From assembly GCA_013153515.1 (NCBI GenBank), contig JAADEI010000129.1, positions 1 through 32,413 of the forward strand: a stretch of 32,413 nt of DNA, read 5' to 3'. The notes beneath the pieces were generated by a model that saw only the letters and a list, made by a program, of their open reading frames with translations, did not search any database and had not been told where the DNA came from. The stretch comes from Chlorobiota bacterium. Lineage in GTDB: Bacteria; Bacteroidota; Bacteroidia; JAADEI01. A program made the translations under genes and the position numbers. Positions 7,834 to 16,264 of the stretch are shown in pieces (within the stretch, counting starts at the first letter, position 1; every line of letters starts with the position of its first letter).

Positions 7834-9513
7834 CTAACGTAACACTTTCATGGTTACAACACCTTGTCTATCAAATCGGACCTGTAAATTATACATTCCG
7901 CGAGCTAAAGTTTCATCTGGTATTTTAACCGTGGTTCCACCATTAACCAAAATATCTGATTTGAACCAAACTAGGCGTCCCGTGGCGTCATAAATAGCTA
8001 TTTGTGCCATAGTGGGTTCAGAAGCAGTGAGCAAAACAGATAAATCACCATCAAATCGGTTGTCCATTAATGTAGCCGAGGCAATTCCGTCTTGTGTTCC
8101 AAGCATTGCGGTAGCAACATTAGAATATCTTTGAGTGCCGTCGGTAAGAGTTGCCTTGACTACATATTCATACAGAACACCTTTCTCAACATTATGATCT
8201 TCATATGTGTAAGTGTGAGTTGAAATAACCCCCAATGCACTTTGTCTGTGAATGACCTCTTTTTCCGTTATTTTATCGCTTCGGTACAATTCATAGTCAA
8301 TCACGTCGTCTCCTTCCATAGGAACGGTCCATTGAAGTTGAATGTGGTCTGCTTTAGGTAGTGCTTTTAAGAAGATGAATTCCAGAGGAAGGATTGGGTC
8401 TTGGACAAGAGTGAACACCCAAGAGGCTCCCTGCCCACTACTGTTGGTAGCATAGTTAAAGGGGTCGTATCGCCCTATGAAGTTTTGGTATATGTATGAA
8501 AGAGTCGGACCTGCATTATTAACATTACAACCTGTGCAGGGACCTTGGAAATCTTTGTATGTCCAAGCAGGCGTTGTATTAGTGTTCACATCAGTGCTGT
8601 CCGGGTTCCAGTGTGCGAAACCTTTGTAATATCCGCCATCTGTTAAATCATTATAGAATACTGTTATTGTGTCGTTCCTCGGCAATGATTCCCCATTGGA
8701 ATGAATAAGCCAATAGAAAACATTCCCTACTGTTGTTATGGGATCTTGATACCTGTTAGGGTCATATTGGTCCGTTGCGGGTGGGATGTTGACGAACCGA
8801 ACGAAGATGGTGTCTTGGGTCCGCCCAGAAGGGATAGACACAGGTTTAAACAAAATAGGTCTGAACCGTTTGGTTGTCTGAGTGGTGTCCCCAACGGGAA
8901 AGAAATAAGTTTGATTGGCTTGAACAGCTCGGGCGAAATAGCCTTTATGCCTTCGGTCCCTCGTGGAATGGTTCGAAACTATAATGCCTTGGTTGGTGTT
9001 GTCAGAGAAATTGGGAGTTATGGCTCCTGTCCTTGATAGTGCCGTAACAGAGGGATTGAGCAAATAGGCAGTGTTGGTGTCAAGATAAAGGATTTCGTCA
9101 GTTAAATTAAGGGTGTTTTGGACGTACATGTCCACGCCACGAAGCCATTTCTCGTTTGTTCCAGCCCCTCCAAGGACAAGATCATAGAATGTGGTGGGGA
9201 ACGTTCCCGTTATTTCCTGCGGACCATCGGCTTCCATATATACTGTTCCTGTTCCTGTAAGCAAGTTAGGGCTTGCGTTATTCGTCCAGTTTTCTTTACC
9301 TGCCGCAGGGTCAAGCCTGATAAATATCTGTCCATTGTTTTGGATCAATGAGGTGGAGTTAGTGGCATGAAGCCCACCGTAGATATAGACATCTGCCCCA
9401 GGTTGGATGTAAACATCGCCACCAACTACATAGAATAAGTCCTGTGCGTTGAGAGATAATATAGATAGTCCCAGAGCCACTGCTAACCCTTTCATTCCTT
9501 TACCCCTGGTCAT
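7834..9513 (-). CDS. Secreted surface protein with T9SS type A sorting domain
   Basis: 559 residues. A signal peptide covers about residues 1-23 (MKGLAVALGLSILSLNAQ core, with ATG codons at 9513 and 9495 as possible starts). Next comes a beta-rich stretch (GGDVYIQPGADVYIYGG, NNGQIFI, GTGTVYMEADGPQEI), seen in Bacteroidota surface proteins that begin with bands of short strands. A fibronectin type III-like module spans roughly 375-470 (LPLEFIFLKALP, IQLQWTV, DYELYRSDK). The last 65 or so residues (IAIYDATGRLVW, LARGMYNLQVRFD, VTMKVLR) are a T9SS C-terminal sorting domain, so the protein should cross the outer membrane by type IX secretion and be anchored or released. No enzyme motif was recognised. 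A TATATTTG box precedes it. Confidence 0.85.
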   Translation of the reverse strand: MTRGKGMKGLAVALGLSILSLNAQDLFYVVGGDVYIQPGADVYIYGGLHATNSTSLIQNNGQIFIRLDPAAGKENWTNNASPNLLTGTGTVYMEADGPQEITGTFPTTFYDLVLGGAGTNEKWLRGVDMYVQNTLNLTDEILYLDTNTAYLLNPSVTALSRTGAITPNFSDNTNQGIIVSNHSTRDRRHKGYFARAVQANQTYFFPVGDTTQTTKRFRPILFKPVSIPSGRTQDTIFVRFVNIPPATDQYDPNRYQDPITTVGNVFYWLIHSNGESLPRNDTITVFYNDLTDGGYYKGFAHWNPDSTDVNTNTTPAWTYKDFQGPCTGCNVNNAGPTLSYIYQNFIGRYDPFNYATNSSGQGASWVFTLVQDPILPLEFIFLKALPKADHIQLQWTVPMEGDDVIDYELYRSDKITEKEVIHRQSALGVISTHTYTYEDHNVEKGVLYEYVVKATLTDGTQRYSNVATAMLGTQDGIASATLMDNRFDGDLSVLLTASEPTMAQIAIYDATGRLVWFKSDILVNGGTTVKIPDETLARGMYNLQVRFDRQGVVTMKVLR

Positions 9514-9531
9514 GTTGTAAGTATTTTATAA

Positions 9532-9539
9532 CAAATATA
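9532..9539 (-). promoter_or_regulatory. Bacteroidota -7 box for the T9SS surface protein
   Basis: The minus strand reads TATATTTG, an exact TAnnTTTG match, 18 bp before the ATG at 9513. The 81-bp divergent region also holds a candidate box for the esterase on the other strand. Confidence 0.62.
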
Positions 9540-9567
9540 CGGAAGATTAGCTAAAATGGATACATAG

Positions 9568-9575
9568 TAACTTCG
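9568..9575 (+). promoter_or_regulatory. Possible -7 box for the LpqC-type esterase
   Basis: TAACTTCG followed by CA, 19 bp before the ATG at 9595. It is one mismatch from TAnnTTTG and is identical over 10 bases to the candidate in front of the OsmC-family gene. Confidence 0.35.
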
Positions 9576-9594
9576 CAAAAGAAATACATGCCTC

Positions 9595-10719
9595 ATGAAA
9601 CGTTTGATTCTGCTAAGCATTCCATTGGTGTTCACATTAAAATCTCTATCCCAGCAAACACAAATTGATTCAATACGTGTGGACTCTCTATGGAGACGAT
9701 TCATCATATTCAAACCGCAGGATTATGATACAAATCAAACCCAACTTTTTCCTTTAATTATTAACCTGCATGGCTACACATCTGATGCCCTTCAACAAAT
9801 GCTATACACAAACATGAATGCTTTCGCCGATACATCAGGATTTATAGTTGTGTATCCCTACGGAACTAAGGACACGACAGGCTACCGATATTGGAATGCA
9901 GGGTTTTCGCCAATTGGCGCTAATGACGTTTTCTTCCTTGATTCCCTTGTTAAGCACCTGATCACTACCGAACGAGTTGACCCACATGGCGTTTTCTTCT
10001 GTGGACTAAGCAACGGCGGAATTATGTCTTACTACATGTCTTGTTTCGGCAAAATCAAGATCAGAGGAATCGGCTCTGTCGCCGGAACACCCCTCGCAAG
10101 TTGGTTTCCCTGCAACGCAAATCCTACCCCAGTTATACATTTCCACGGCACGGCAGACAACACAGTGCCTTACAATGGCGGATTCATCCCTCCACTTCAA
10201 GATTCATTCGTTGCCGTTGAAAGGACCGTCAACTTCTGGAAAAAGACAAACTATTGTCTTGAAACTCCAGATTCTAACTTTATTGACAGAGATACTACCG
10301 ACGGGACACAGGTGATCCGTTACAAATGGAAACATAAAACAGGCAATTATTACCCCTTGGAATTCTTTAAAGTCCTGTATGGCGGGCACACATGGCCCGG
10401 TGCCTCTTTCACCTATGACGTTACAACACGAGACATCCACGCAAGTTCCGAAATAATCAGGTTTTTTAAATACATCTATACTCACAACATATATGTAACC
10501 GGAAACAACCACCCGCAAACAACTCACCATCAGACAAATTTCATAAAAAGATTGACCTCAAATACTTTCATCGCACTATCTCCCCTAACTATCTTCTCCT
10601 TGGACGGTCGCTTAATAGGAAGTCTCCCCGAAAACACTGTATTTTCCCTGCCCTCAGGAACCTTTATCGCACAACCTCAGATAACGGATCATCATCCCAC
10701 AATTTTAATTTCCTATTGA
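9595..10719 (+). CDS. Secreted LpqC/PHB-depolymerase-family esterase
   Basis: Alpha/beta hydrolase of the polyhydroxybutyrate depolymerase/feruloyl esterase group (LpqC-like, COG3509 type), 374 residues, with an N-terminal signal peptide (about 1-20, ending SLSQ). The core shows an oxyanion-hole LHGY (58-61), the nucleophile elbow CGLSNGG with S139, a HGTADNTVPY strand with D188, and YGGHTWPG with H265, so the triad is complete. After about residue 295 comes a low-complexity linker rich in H, N, Q and T. A short C-terminal module follows (FIALSPLTIFSLDGRLIGSL ... LPSGTFIAQP) that resembles a T9SS sorting domain but is shorter than usual. The true substrate could be a plant ester, a polyester or another ester; sequence alone does not decide. 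It is divergent from the T9SS surface protein. Confidence 0.85.
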   Translation: MKRLILLSIPLVFTLKSLSQQTQIDSIRVDSLWRRFIIFKPQDYDTNQTQLFPLIINLHGYTSDALQQMLYTNMNAFADTSGFIVVYPYGTKDTTGYRYWNAGFSPIGANDVFFLDSLVKHLITTERVDPHGVFFCGLSNGGIMSYYMSCFGKIKIRGIGSVAGTPLASWFPCNANPTPVIHFHGTADNTVPYNGGFIPPLQDSFVAVERTVNFWKKTNYCLETPDSNFIDRDTTDGTQVIRYKWKHKTGNYYPLEFFKVLYGGHTWPGASFTYDVTTRDIHASSEIIRFFKYIYTHNIYVTGNNHPQTTHHQTNFIKRLTSNTFIALSPLTIFSLDGRLIGSLPENTVFSLPSGTFIAQPQITDHHPTILISY

Positions 10720-10822
10720 TTTTAGTGGTCTTATCTATCCGTATTATTATTTCAAGAAGCACCCAAAGAAAAAGCAAACATTCTTCACAGTTTTTAGTTG
10801 GACCCTGAGTACATTGTGTTTT

Positions 10823-10943
10823 TTAGGTCACAGAGTGCCTCAGAGTTAAAACGGAGTTCTACGGAGTTTTCATTAAATTTCTCTACCCTATTCAATACTC
10901 TGTGTCCACTGTGCATAACTCCGTGTTCATTGTGGTTAAAAGG
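10823..10943. repeat. Inverted-repeat element built from CTCYGTG units
   Basis: Within the 274-bp gap between the esterase and the RCK gene, the right part (about 10896-10938) reads as tandem units of roughly 10-12 bp: CTCTGTG, CACTGTG, CTCCGTG, CATTGTG, ending GGTTAAAA. The left part (about 10828-10868) carries the same kind of units in reverse (CACAGAG, CTCAGAG, CGGAG, CGGAG). Together they form an imperfect inverted repeat around an AT-rich centre at about 10870-10893. The rest of the gap (10720-10822 and 10944-10980) shows nothing I recognise. I have seen very similar CTCTGTG-type intergenic strings described from unrelated bacteria, but no function is established to my knowledge. Confidence 0.6.
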
Positions 10944-10980
10944 AGAGAGAGGTTCATTACAAGGGTTTGTTGATATGTCT

Positions 10981-10988
10981 TAATTTTG
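10981..10988 (+). promoter_or_regulatory. Bacteroidota -7 box for the RCK gene, implying a very short leader
   Basis: TAATTTTG, an exact TAnnTTTG match, ends only 5 bp before the ATG at 10994. If used, transcription would start at or beside the ATG, giving a leaderless or nearly leaderless message. It also argues against the upstream TTG at 10967 as start. Confidence 0.5.
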
Positions 10989-10993
10989 ATACT

Positions 10994-11665
10994 ATGCGGT
11001 TGAGATATGCAGTTATTGGACTTGGGAGTTTTGGCAGGGCAGTGGCGGTCAAGCTCGCAGAGGAAGGAGCAGAAGTCCTTGCAATAGATAAGAACGAAGA
11101 ACGGGTTGAGGAAATTAAAGACTTAGTGGCGACAGCTGTTGTTGTGGATGCCACGGAAGAGAAAGCTTTGAGGGCTCTGGAATTAGATCAGATGGATGGG
11201 GTAGTCGTAGCAATAGGCAAGACATTTGAAGACCTTATCCTCGCCACCGTCCATCTGCTTAACATAAACGTCAAAAGGCTTATAGCACGGGCATTTAACC
11301 AAACACAACGTATGATTCTTGAGAAACTGGGGGTTCATGAGATTGTGTCACCAGAAGAAGACGCCGGCAAAGCATTGGCAGAAAAACTGCTTCACCCAAC
11401 GTTTAAGGCTTACATTCCCTTGCCCGGCGGATATGAGATAGTGGAGATTGAAGCACCGCCCGGAATAGTGGGACGCTACGTTAAAGATATAAATTTCATT
11501 GGAAAGTATAACATAACGCCAATCACTGTGAAGAGAAAAAATGAGAAGGGGGAGTATATTGTTGTGGGATGCCTAAGCCCAAACTTTAAATTCCAAGAAG
11601 GAGACCTTCTTATTATAATGGGACATAAAGATGACATTCAAAGGTTTCTTGAAATTATGGAGTAG
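10994..11665 (+). CDS. RCK-domain potassium-transport regulator (TrkA/KtrA-like), orphan
   Basis: A 223-residue cytoplasmic protein with an N-terminal RCK_N Rossmann fold (YAVIGLGSFG, GxGxxG at 9-14, and AIDKN with D32 closing the second strand) that binds NAD(H) or ATP-type ligands. A C-terminal RCK_C domain follows (about 140-223, GRYVKDINFIGKYNI ... FQEGDLLIIMG). Such proteins gate Trk/Ktr potassium channels. At about 223 residues this is the single-unit KtrA type rather than the doubled E. coli TrkA. No TrkH/KtrB channel gene is next to it. ATG 10994 is chosen over TTG 10967 because GLGSFG then sits at the usual position and the promoter box lies just upstream. Its 3' end overlaps the TonB receptor gene by 35 bp. 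Confidence 0.88.
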   Translation: MRLRYAVIGLGSFGRAVAVKLAEEGAEVLAIDKNEERVEEIKDLVATAVVVDATEEKALRALELDQMDGVVVAIGKTFEDLILATVHLLNINVKRLIARAFNQTQRMILEKLGVHEIVSPEEDAGKALAEKLLHPTFKAYIPLPGGYEIVEIEAPPGIVGRYVKDINFIGKYNITPITVKRKNEKGEYIVVGCLSPNFKFQEGDLLIIMGHKDDIQRFLEIME

Positions 11666-13952
11666 TTGGATTGTTTCTCTGGCATCCCTTTCTCAACCTT
11701 GCATTAGCGGGAGAGTGTATGACAACGTTGGGGAACCAGCCATTGGAGCAATAGTTAGAATATATCCTGATTCAATTGTTTTACAAACAGATATAAACGG
11801 ACAATTCAAGGCATGCCCTCAAACCATCCGCAACCTGACCATTGAAATAACGTATTTCGGAACAAGAAAATCAATAATTATTCCCAAACTAAGCAATGAC
11901 ACAACACTGGAAATAAAAATAATTCCGCAAGTCAACCTCAATCCCGTTACGATCATACACAAACACTCATTATCAATAGAACCCGGCGGGATAACAAAAA
12001 TCTCAATGCAAGAACTGTCAAGGCGTCCGGCATTGCTTGGAATAAGGGAACCCATCACGCAACTCAAAAGCATTGGGGGAGTAACCACTGTTTCGGAGAC
12101 TCAGGAAGGGCTTGCCGTCAGGGGAACAGCACCGGAACACACACTCATCTTGCTTGATGGCGTGCCTCTCTACTTTCCCGGCAGGGTCTTCGGAATGTTT
12201 TCCATGCTTCATCCTGAGATAGTTAAAGACATAACTTTCTATCCGGGGGCGTTCCCGGCTAAGTATGGCGGTAGGTTAGGAGCAATAGCCGAATTCTCGC
12301 TCAAAACAGGAGAGTGGACACGTAAACATTTATCTTTCTGGACTGGAACAGCCACAACGGGTTTGTATCTCTCAGCACCCATAACAAAAAATGTTTTCAA
12401 CGTAACCACGGCACTGCGTTATAGTTATCTTGGACGGTTAATAAAGGCGATTCACAAAACACCATTAACCGCAGACTTTGGAGATGCATTCCTGCAACTG
12501 GCTTTCAGACACAAAGACAAAACAGTAGTTAGGTTTTGGACATTGACAGCCTCTGATTGGTATTACCAAAGCATAAGAAACGATTCAACCGTAGGGAGCG
12601 TAGTTAATCCCGGCATAGCATCCGCTCTGTCAATAAGACACAAGATTAACAAGGAAGCCATCATCAAATCAACGTTCTATTACTACAATAATTCCAGCGA
12701 AGTGTTTTACCGCAAAATATATGATGATGGCAGATTGCTCGCTATATCAACTGGAACATACCATTTCAGTGCAGGCTTAAACACCATCTTGACACACAGA
12801 AACACAGAATTAGGACTACAACTTGAAAGACTGTGGATTAGACCATTGACCGAACAAGTGACGTTCTATCAACCTACCTTCTCAGATACTCTTAAATTTG
12901 AAAGCAAATCGCAACTCTATCACGCTTGGCACAAAGCAGTCTTTGTTAGCCATGCATTTGATATAAGAAAATTTTCCATTGTCTCAGGAATCAGGGCAAA
13001 CTACTTCACGCAAATAGGTCCTTATTCCAGACCCAGAAGCGATACCTTCGTCTTCAGAACTAACGAAATAGTGGCTTCATACTTCGCTATCTTGCCCAGA
13101 CTTAGGGTAACCTACACAGACACACCGTTCCAACTAGTTCTCGCCTCTGGATTCGCTTGGCAACCTGTACATAAACTCTCACAGGGCTTGGTCACCACAC
13201 CTTGGGACTTCTGGCTTCCCTCAACAGTGAACGTTAAACCCTCTTACATCTACGACCTCACGCCGGGAATCAAATTCATTAAAAACAACCTCGCCATAGG
13301 AATTGATTTGTTTTATAGACTCTTGTGGAACCTTTATGAATTCAAACAGGACTATGTCCCGGCACCGGGAGTCGTCTCGGAAACAGAACTGACTCGTGGC
13401 ACTGGAAAAGCCTATGGAATAGTCGTTTATTTCCTGTATGAAAACAAAAGACTTTCATTAAACGGGAATTACACCTATTCCCGGTCGTGGCGATTTTTCC
13501 CAACCCTAAACCAAGGAATCCCATTCCCAGCAGACGAAGACCGCCCTCATGTCGGAAACCTTACTGCTTCCTACACATTCATAGACCGTCCGAAGGGCAA
13601 GTGGACTTTTTCCCTCAAATTCGTTATTGCCTCTGGCAAACTACTCACTTTGCCTTCCTACTGGCTCATCAGTGCAACTAAACTTAAAACCGCTTTCTTC
13701 TGGCGAAATAATTATAGGCTTCCAACATATCACAGGCTTGACCTGTCCGTCTCTTGGCAAAAAAGCCTTGGACACAGGTCAGACCTTGAAGTGTCCTTCA
13801 CACTCTATAACGCCTATAACAGGCAAAACATCCATCAATTAGTGATTGATGAAAAGGGCAGATTTATAGCCACTGGAAGATACCTTAGAACGGAAGCATA
13901 TACTCTGTTTCCCATAATGCCCGCAATAACTGTTAAATTGGATTTAAGATGA
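11631..13952 (+). CDS. TonB-dependent outer-membrane receptor with carboxypeptidase-regulatory-like N-terminus
   Basis: 773 residues. A signal peptide (KLWSSWIVSLASLSQP) precedes a carboxypeptidase-regulatory-like domain (SGRVYDNVGEPAIGAIVRIYPD, about 27-100) typical of Bacteroidota receptors. Then come a plug domain (about 120-220: TQLKSIGGV, GLAVRGTAPEHTLILLDGVPLY, FPAKYGGRLGAIAEF) and a long beta-barrel of alternating aromatic strands ending VKLDLR. It imports an unknown ligand using TonB energy. The ATG at 11631 lies inside the RCK gene and overlaps it by 35 bp; a TTG at 11649 is the alternative start and would also overlap. Its stop overlaps the DUF4249 ATG by 4 bp. The DUF4249 partnership is common in the phylum. 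The substrate cannot be told from sequence. Confidence 0.9.
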   Translation: MTFKGFLKLWSSWIVSLASLSQPCISGRVYDNVGEPAIGAIVRIYPDSIVLQTDINGQFKACPQTIRNLTIEITYFGTRKSIIIPKLSNDTTLEIKIIPQVNLNPVTIIHKHSLSIEPGGITKISMQELSRRPALLGIREPITQLKSIGGVTTVSETQEGLAVRGTAPEHTLILLDGVPLYFPGRVFGMFSMLHPEIVKDITFYPGAFPAKYGGRLGAIAEFSLKTGEWTRKHLSFWTGTATTGLYLSAPITKNVFNVTTALRYSYLGRLIKAIHKTPLTADFGDAFLQLAFRHKDKTVVRFWTLTASDWYYQSIRNDSTVGSVVNPGIASALSIRHKINKEAIIKSTFYYYNNSSEVFYRKIYDDGRLLAISTGTYHFSAGLNTILTHRNTELGLQLERLWIRPLTEQVTFYQPTFSDTLKFESKSQLYHAWHKAVFVSHAFDIRKFSIVSGIRANYFTQIGPYSRPRSDTFVFRTNEIVASYFAILPRLRVTYTDTPFQLVLASGFAWQPVHKLSQGLVTTPWDFWLPSTVNVKPSYIYDLTPGIKFIKNNLAIGIDLFYRLLWNLYEFKQDYVPAPGVVSETELTRGTGKAYGIVVYFLYENKRLSLNGNYTYSRSWRFFPTLNQGIPFPADEDRPHVGNLTASYTFIDRPKGKWTFSLKFVIASGKLLTLPSYWLISATKLKTAFFWRNNYRLPTYHRLDLSVSWQKSLGHRSDLEVSFTLYNAYNRQNIHQLVIDEKGRFIATGRYLRTEAYTLFPIMPAITVKLDLR

Positions 13953-14863
13953 AGATGCCCAAAACGTTAATTTGGACTTTGGGAATAACCATTATAACTA
14001 TGTCCTGCAAAAAAGAATTTGTTATAGAGCCATATTACCCTCAAGAAATGCCTATCATAATTGAAGGAAACATTGCTACTGACAAGCCACCGGTAGTTAC
14101 GTTATCCCTGCCCAACCCAGCATTTGACACAATCAAGCCAGAAGACATTCAGTTTGTTCATAATGCAAAAGTTCTGGCAATAAGGGAAAACACGGACACT
14201 ATCTTGCTTGTGGAATACAATAAAGATACACTTACTGGTTTGCTATGGCAACTTTTTAACTCAATGCTTGCTATCCACTTCACAGGAATTGAAACACCTC
14301 TTTATTTCTACTCAGTGCCAAGGGATAGGATTGTAACTGGTCAGCCGGGCGAATCATGGAAATTTGTTATTTATGCTAATAAGCAAATTTATCAAACAAC
14401 TGTTAAAATTCCACAAAGCCCATATCCTCTGGACAGCATCATTCCCATTCCGCAACAGGGCAGGTATTACATGATAGCCTTTTTCAGGGACCCGCCCGGC
14501 TCACAAGACTATGGCATCTACTACACCAAATACTTGAATCTTCCATTTTGCATGGGTAGATATTGGTCAGATAGGACTATTGACGGCAAACGATGGGCTT
14601 GGAAGATAACGCCGGGCACCTGTGCAGACAGGGCTCACGAAACAGCACCTGAACTGTTCTATTCAGAAGACAAAGTTGAAATTGCTTGGTGCAGATTAGA
14701 CAAAGAGTCCTATGATTACCTTAAAGAATTGGACAATGCCGATGATGCCCTTGACAATCCATTTGACTATCCCACATTGCCCACTGGAAACATGTCCACC
14801 ACGACCTCAATAGGGCACGTCTTCGCTCTCAACTGTCAGTATTACTATTTTGATTTGCCCTGA
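13949..14863 (+). CDS. DUF4249-type lipoprotein, TonB-receptor partner
   Basis: A 304-residue predicted lipoprotein. The N-terminus (KTLIWTLGITIITMSCKKE) carries a lipobox with C20 as the lipidated residue. The start of the mature part (EMPIIIEGNIATDKPPVVTLSLP, then AKVLAIREN) is the standard opening of DUF4249 proteins, which pair with TonB-dependent receptors in Bacteroidota. They probably act at the cell surface as a lid or ligand-binding partner, by analogy with SusD-type partners; this is inference. The gene overlaps the receptor by 4 bp. Its last 19 bp overlap the 3' end of the convergent tilS gene. Several cysteines (FCMGRYW, GTCADR, WCRLD, NCQYYY) could form disulfides after export. 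Confidence 0.85.
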   Translation: MKMPKTLIWTLGITIITMSCKKEFVIEPYYPQEMPIIIEGNIATDKPPVVTLSLPNPAFDTIKPEDIQFVHNAKVLAIRENTDTILLVEYNKDTLTGLLWQLFNSMLAIHFTGIETPLYFYSVPRDRIVTGQPGESWKFVIYANKQIYQTTVKIPQSPYPLDSIIPIPQQGRYYMIAFFRDPPGSQDYGIYYTKYLNLPFCMGRYWSDRTIDGKRWAWKITPGTCADRAHETAPELFYSEDKVEIAWCRLDKESYDYLKELDNADDALDNPFDYPTLPTGNMSTTTSIGHVFALNCQYYYFDLP

Positions 14864-16218
14864 CGGGGCTTAAAAGACACTTTTAATACCCGCTTGGTTC
14901 GTGGAGTGACCTTGAACCTATCATCAATCCGATAGGGAATCACCCAGACTATATAATCGCCAGATTGCAAAACCCTGACTTTTTTCTTCAAATGAGCAGG
15001 CACTTTCTCGTCAGTGAGAAACTTCTTTATTTTCTTCTTTTTCCTTAGCCCAAAGGGGTAGAAGTAGTCGCCATCCCGCCAGAACCTCAACATAATAGGG
15101 CTTTCCAGTTTGTCATAATCCAGATAGGCAATGTTTTTGTCGGTAGTTATCTTAACATCCTTTGCAGGAAGCAGTTCAAAGACATATTTCCCTTCGGAGA
15201 GTTCAATTACCGTAGGGATTTCAGGCACTGGGACGACCGACGGTTCCGACTCTTCTGTTTTTTCTGTGATAATTAAATGAGTTCTGTCTATCACCAGTTT
15301 GAACCTCTCTGTTTCCAAAGTGGCACCGACCTTTATTTCTTCGCCTCTAATTAAGTCAATCAGTTGGTCAACTTGATTCACATTGAAGCCAAATTCTTTC
15401 AAAATCTCATAGAAAATGGTTCTATAAGCAGGATATGACAAAACCTTTCGGAAGGGAATCCACACTTCACCATCTTTCCTAATTAAGACCCTGTTTTTTA
15501 TTCTTTGCAGTGTTACTTCGGCAATCCATTCCAAATCTCTCATTATTCGGGCGTGGTTGTAGATTGCCACATCAACCTCTGGATTCAATTCCCTCAAAAC
15601 GGGCATTACACGATGCCTTATGAAGTTCCGCCTGAATCTCAGGTCTCTGTTTGTTTCATCTTCCAACCACGACAAACCTTTTTCCAAGGCATATTTTTCT
15701 ATTTCTGACTTTGAAGCAAACAATAATGGTCTGATGAGAAAATCTCGTTTGGGGACAATGCCTTTCATCCCTCGCCACCCACTGCCTCTAATCAGATTCA
15801 TCAATACTGTTTCGGCAACGTCATCCCTGTGATGGGCAGTGGCAACAAAGTGATAGCCGTGTTTCCTGCGAACTTCATTCAACCATTGATATCTCAAATG
15901 CCTGCCCGCTTCCTCTATGGACATTCCTTCCTGACGTGCGAAACCTTCAACATCCGCACCACCGATGAAAAACGGAACCCTGTATTTGAATGCCAATTGA
16001 CGGATGAAAAACTCGTCTTTATAGCTGTCTTTCCTGAGATGATGATTGAAATATGCTATTCCAAAAGGGAATTCGCCACATTTATAAAACAATTGAGTAA
16101 GCACCACTGAGTCAACACCGCCACTGACAGCCACCAAAACAGGTTGCCCTTTGAACAGCAAACCCTCATCAAAAATAAATTTCCGAAACACCTCAACATT
16201 CAACATAAGCCCTTTCAT
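14845..16218 (-). CDS. tilS: tRNA(Ile)-lysidine synthase
   Basis: Modifies C34 of the CAU-anticodon tRNA-Ile to lysidine using ATP and lysine, so that AUA is read as isoleucine. The 457-residue protein has the N-type ATP pyrophosphatase PP-loop SGGVDS (32-37), FNHHLR near 57, TAHHRDDVAETVLMNLIRGSG (about 127-147) and GWRGMKGI, followed by DETN and FRRNFIRHRVMPVL, all standard TilS signatures. The C-terminal TilS_C domain is present (RFWRDGDYFYPFG, KKIKKFLTDEKVP, VIPYRIDDRFKV). The start may be the ATG at 16218 or the one four codons later. It is divergent from etfB across about 46 bp and overlaps the DUF4249 gene by 19 bp tail to tail. Confidence 0.95.
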   Translation of the reverse strand: MKGLMLNVEVFRKFIFDEGLLFKGQPVLVAVSGGVDSVVLTQLFYKCGEFPFGIAYFNHHLRKDSYKDEFFIRQLAFKYRVPFFIGGADVEGFARQEGMSIEEAGRHLRYQWLNEVRRKHGYHFVATAHHRDDVAETVLMNLIRGSGWRGMKGIVPKRDFLIRPLLFASKSEIEKYALEKGLSWLEDETNRDLRFRRNFIRHRVMPVLRELNPEVDVAIYNHARIMRDLEWIAEVTLQRIKNRVLIRKDGEVWIPFRKVLSYPAYRTIFYEILKEFGFNVNQVDQLIDLIRGEEIKVGATLETERFKLVIDRTHLIITEKTEESEPSVVPVPEIPTVIELSEGKYVFELLPAKDVKITTDKNIAYLDYDKLESPIMLRFWRDGDYFYPFGLRKKKKIKKFLTDEKVPAHLKKKVRVLQSGDYIVWVIPYRIDDRFKVTPRTKRVLKVSFKPRQGKSK

Positions 16219-16228
16219 TTAACCTGCC

Positions 16229-16236
16229 TATATTTG
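16229..16236 (+). promoter_or_regulatory. Bacteroidota -7 box for etfB-etfA
   Basis: TATATTTG followed by CA, an exact match to the extended consensus TAnnTTTGCA, 28 bp before the etfB ATG. On the opposite strand nothing better than one mismatch is available for tilS. Confidence 0.68.
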
Positions 16237-16264
16237 CACTAAACTAAATGTAAAATTCAGAACA

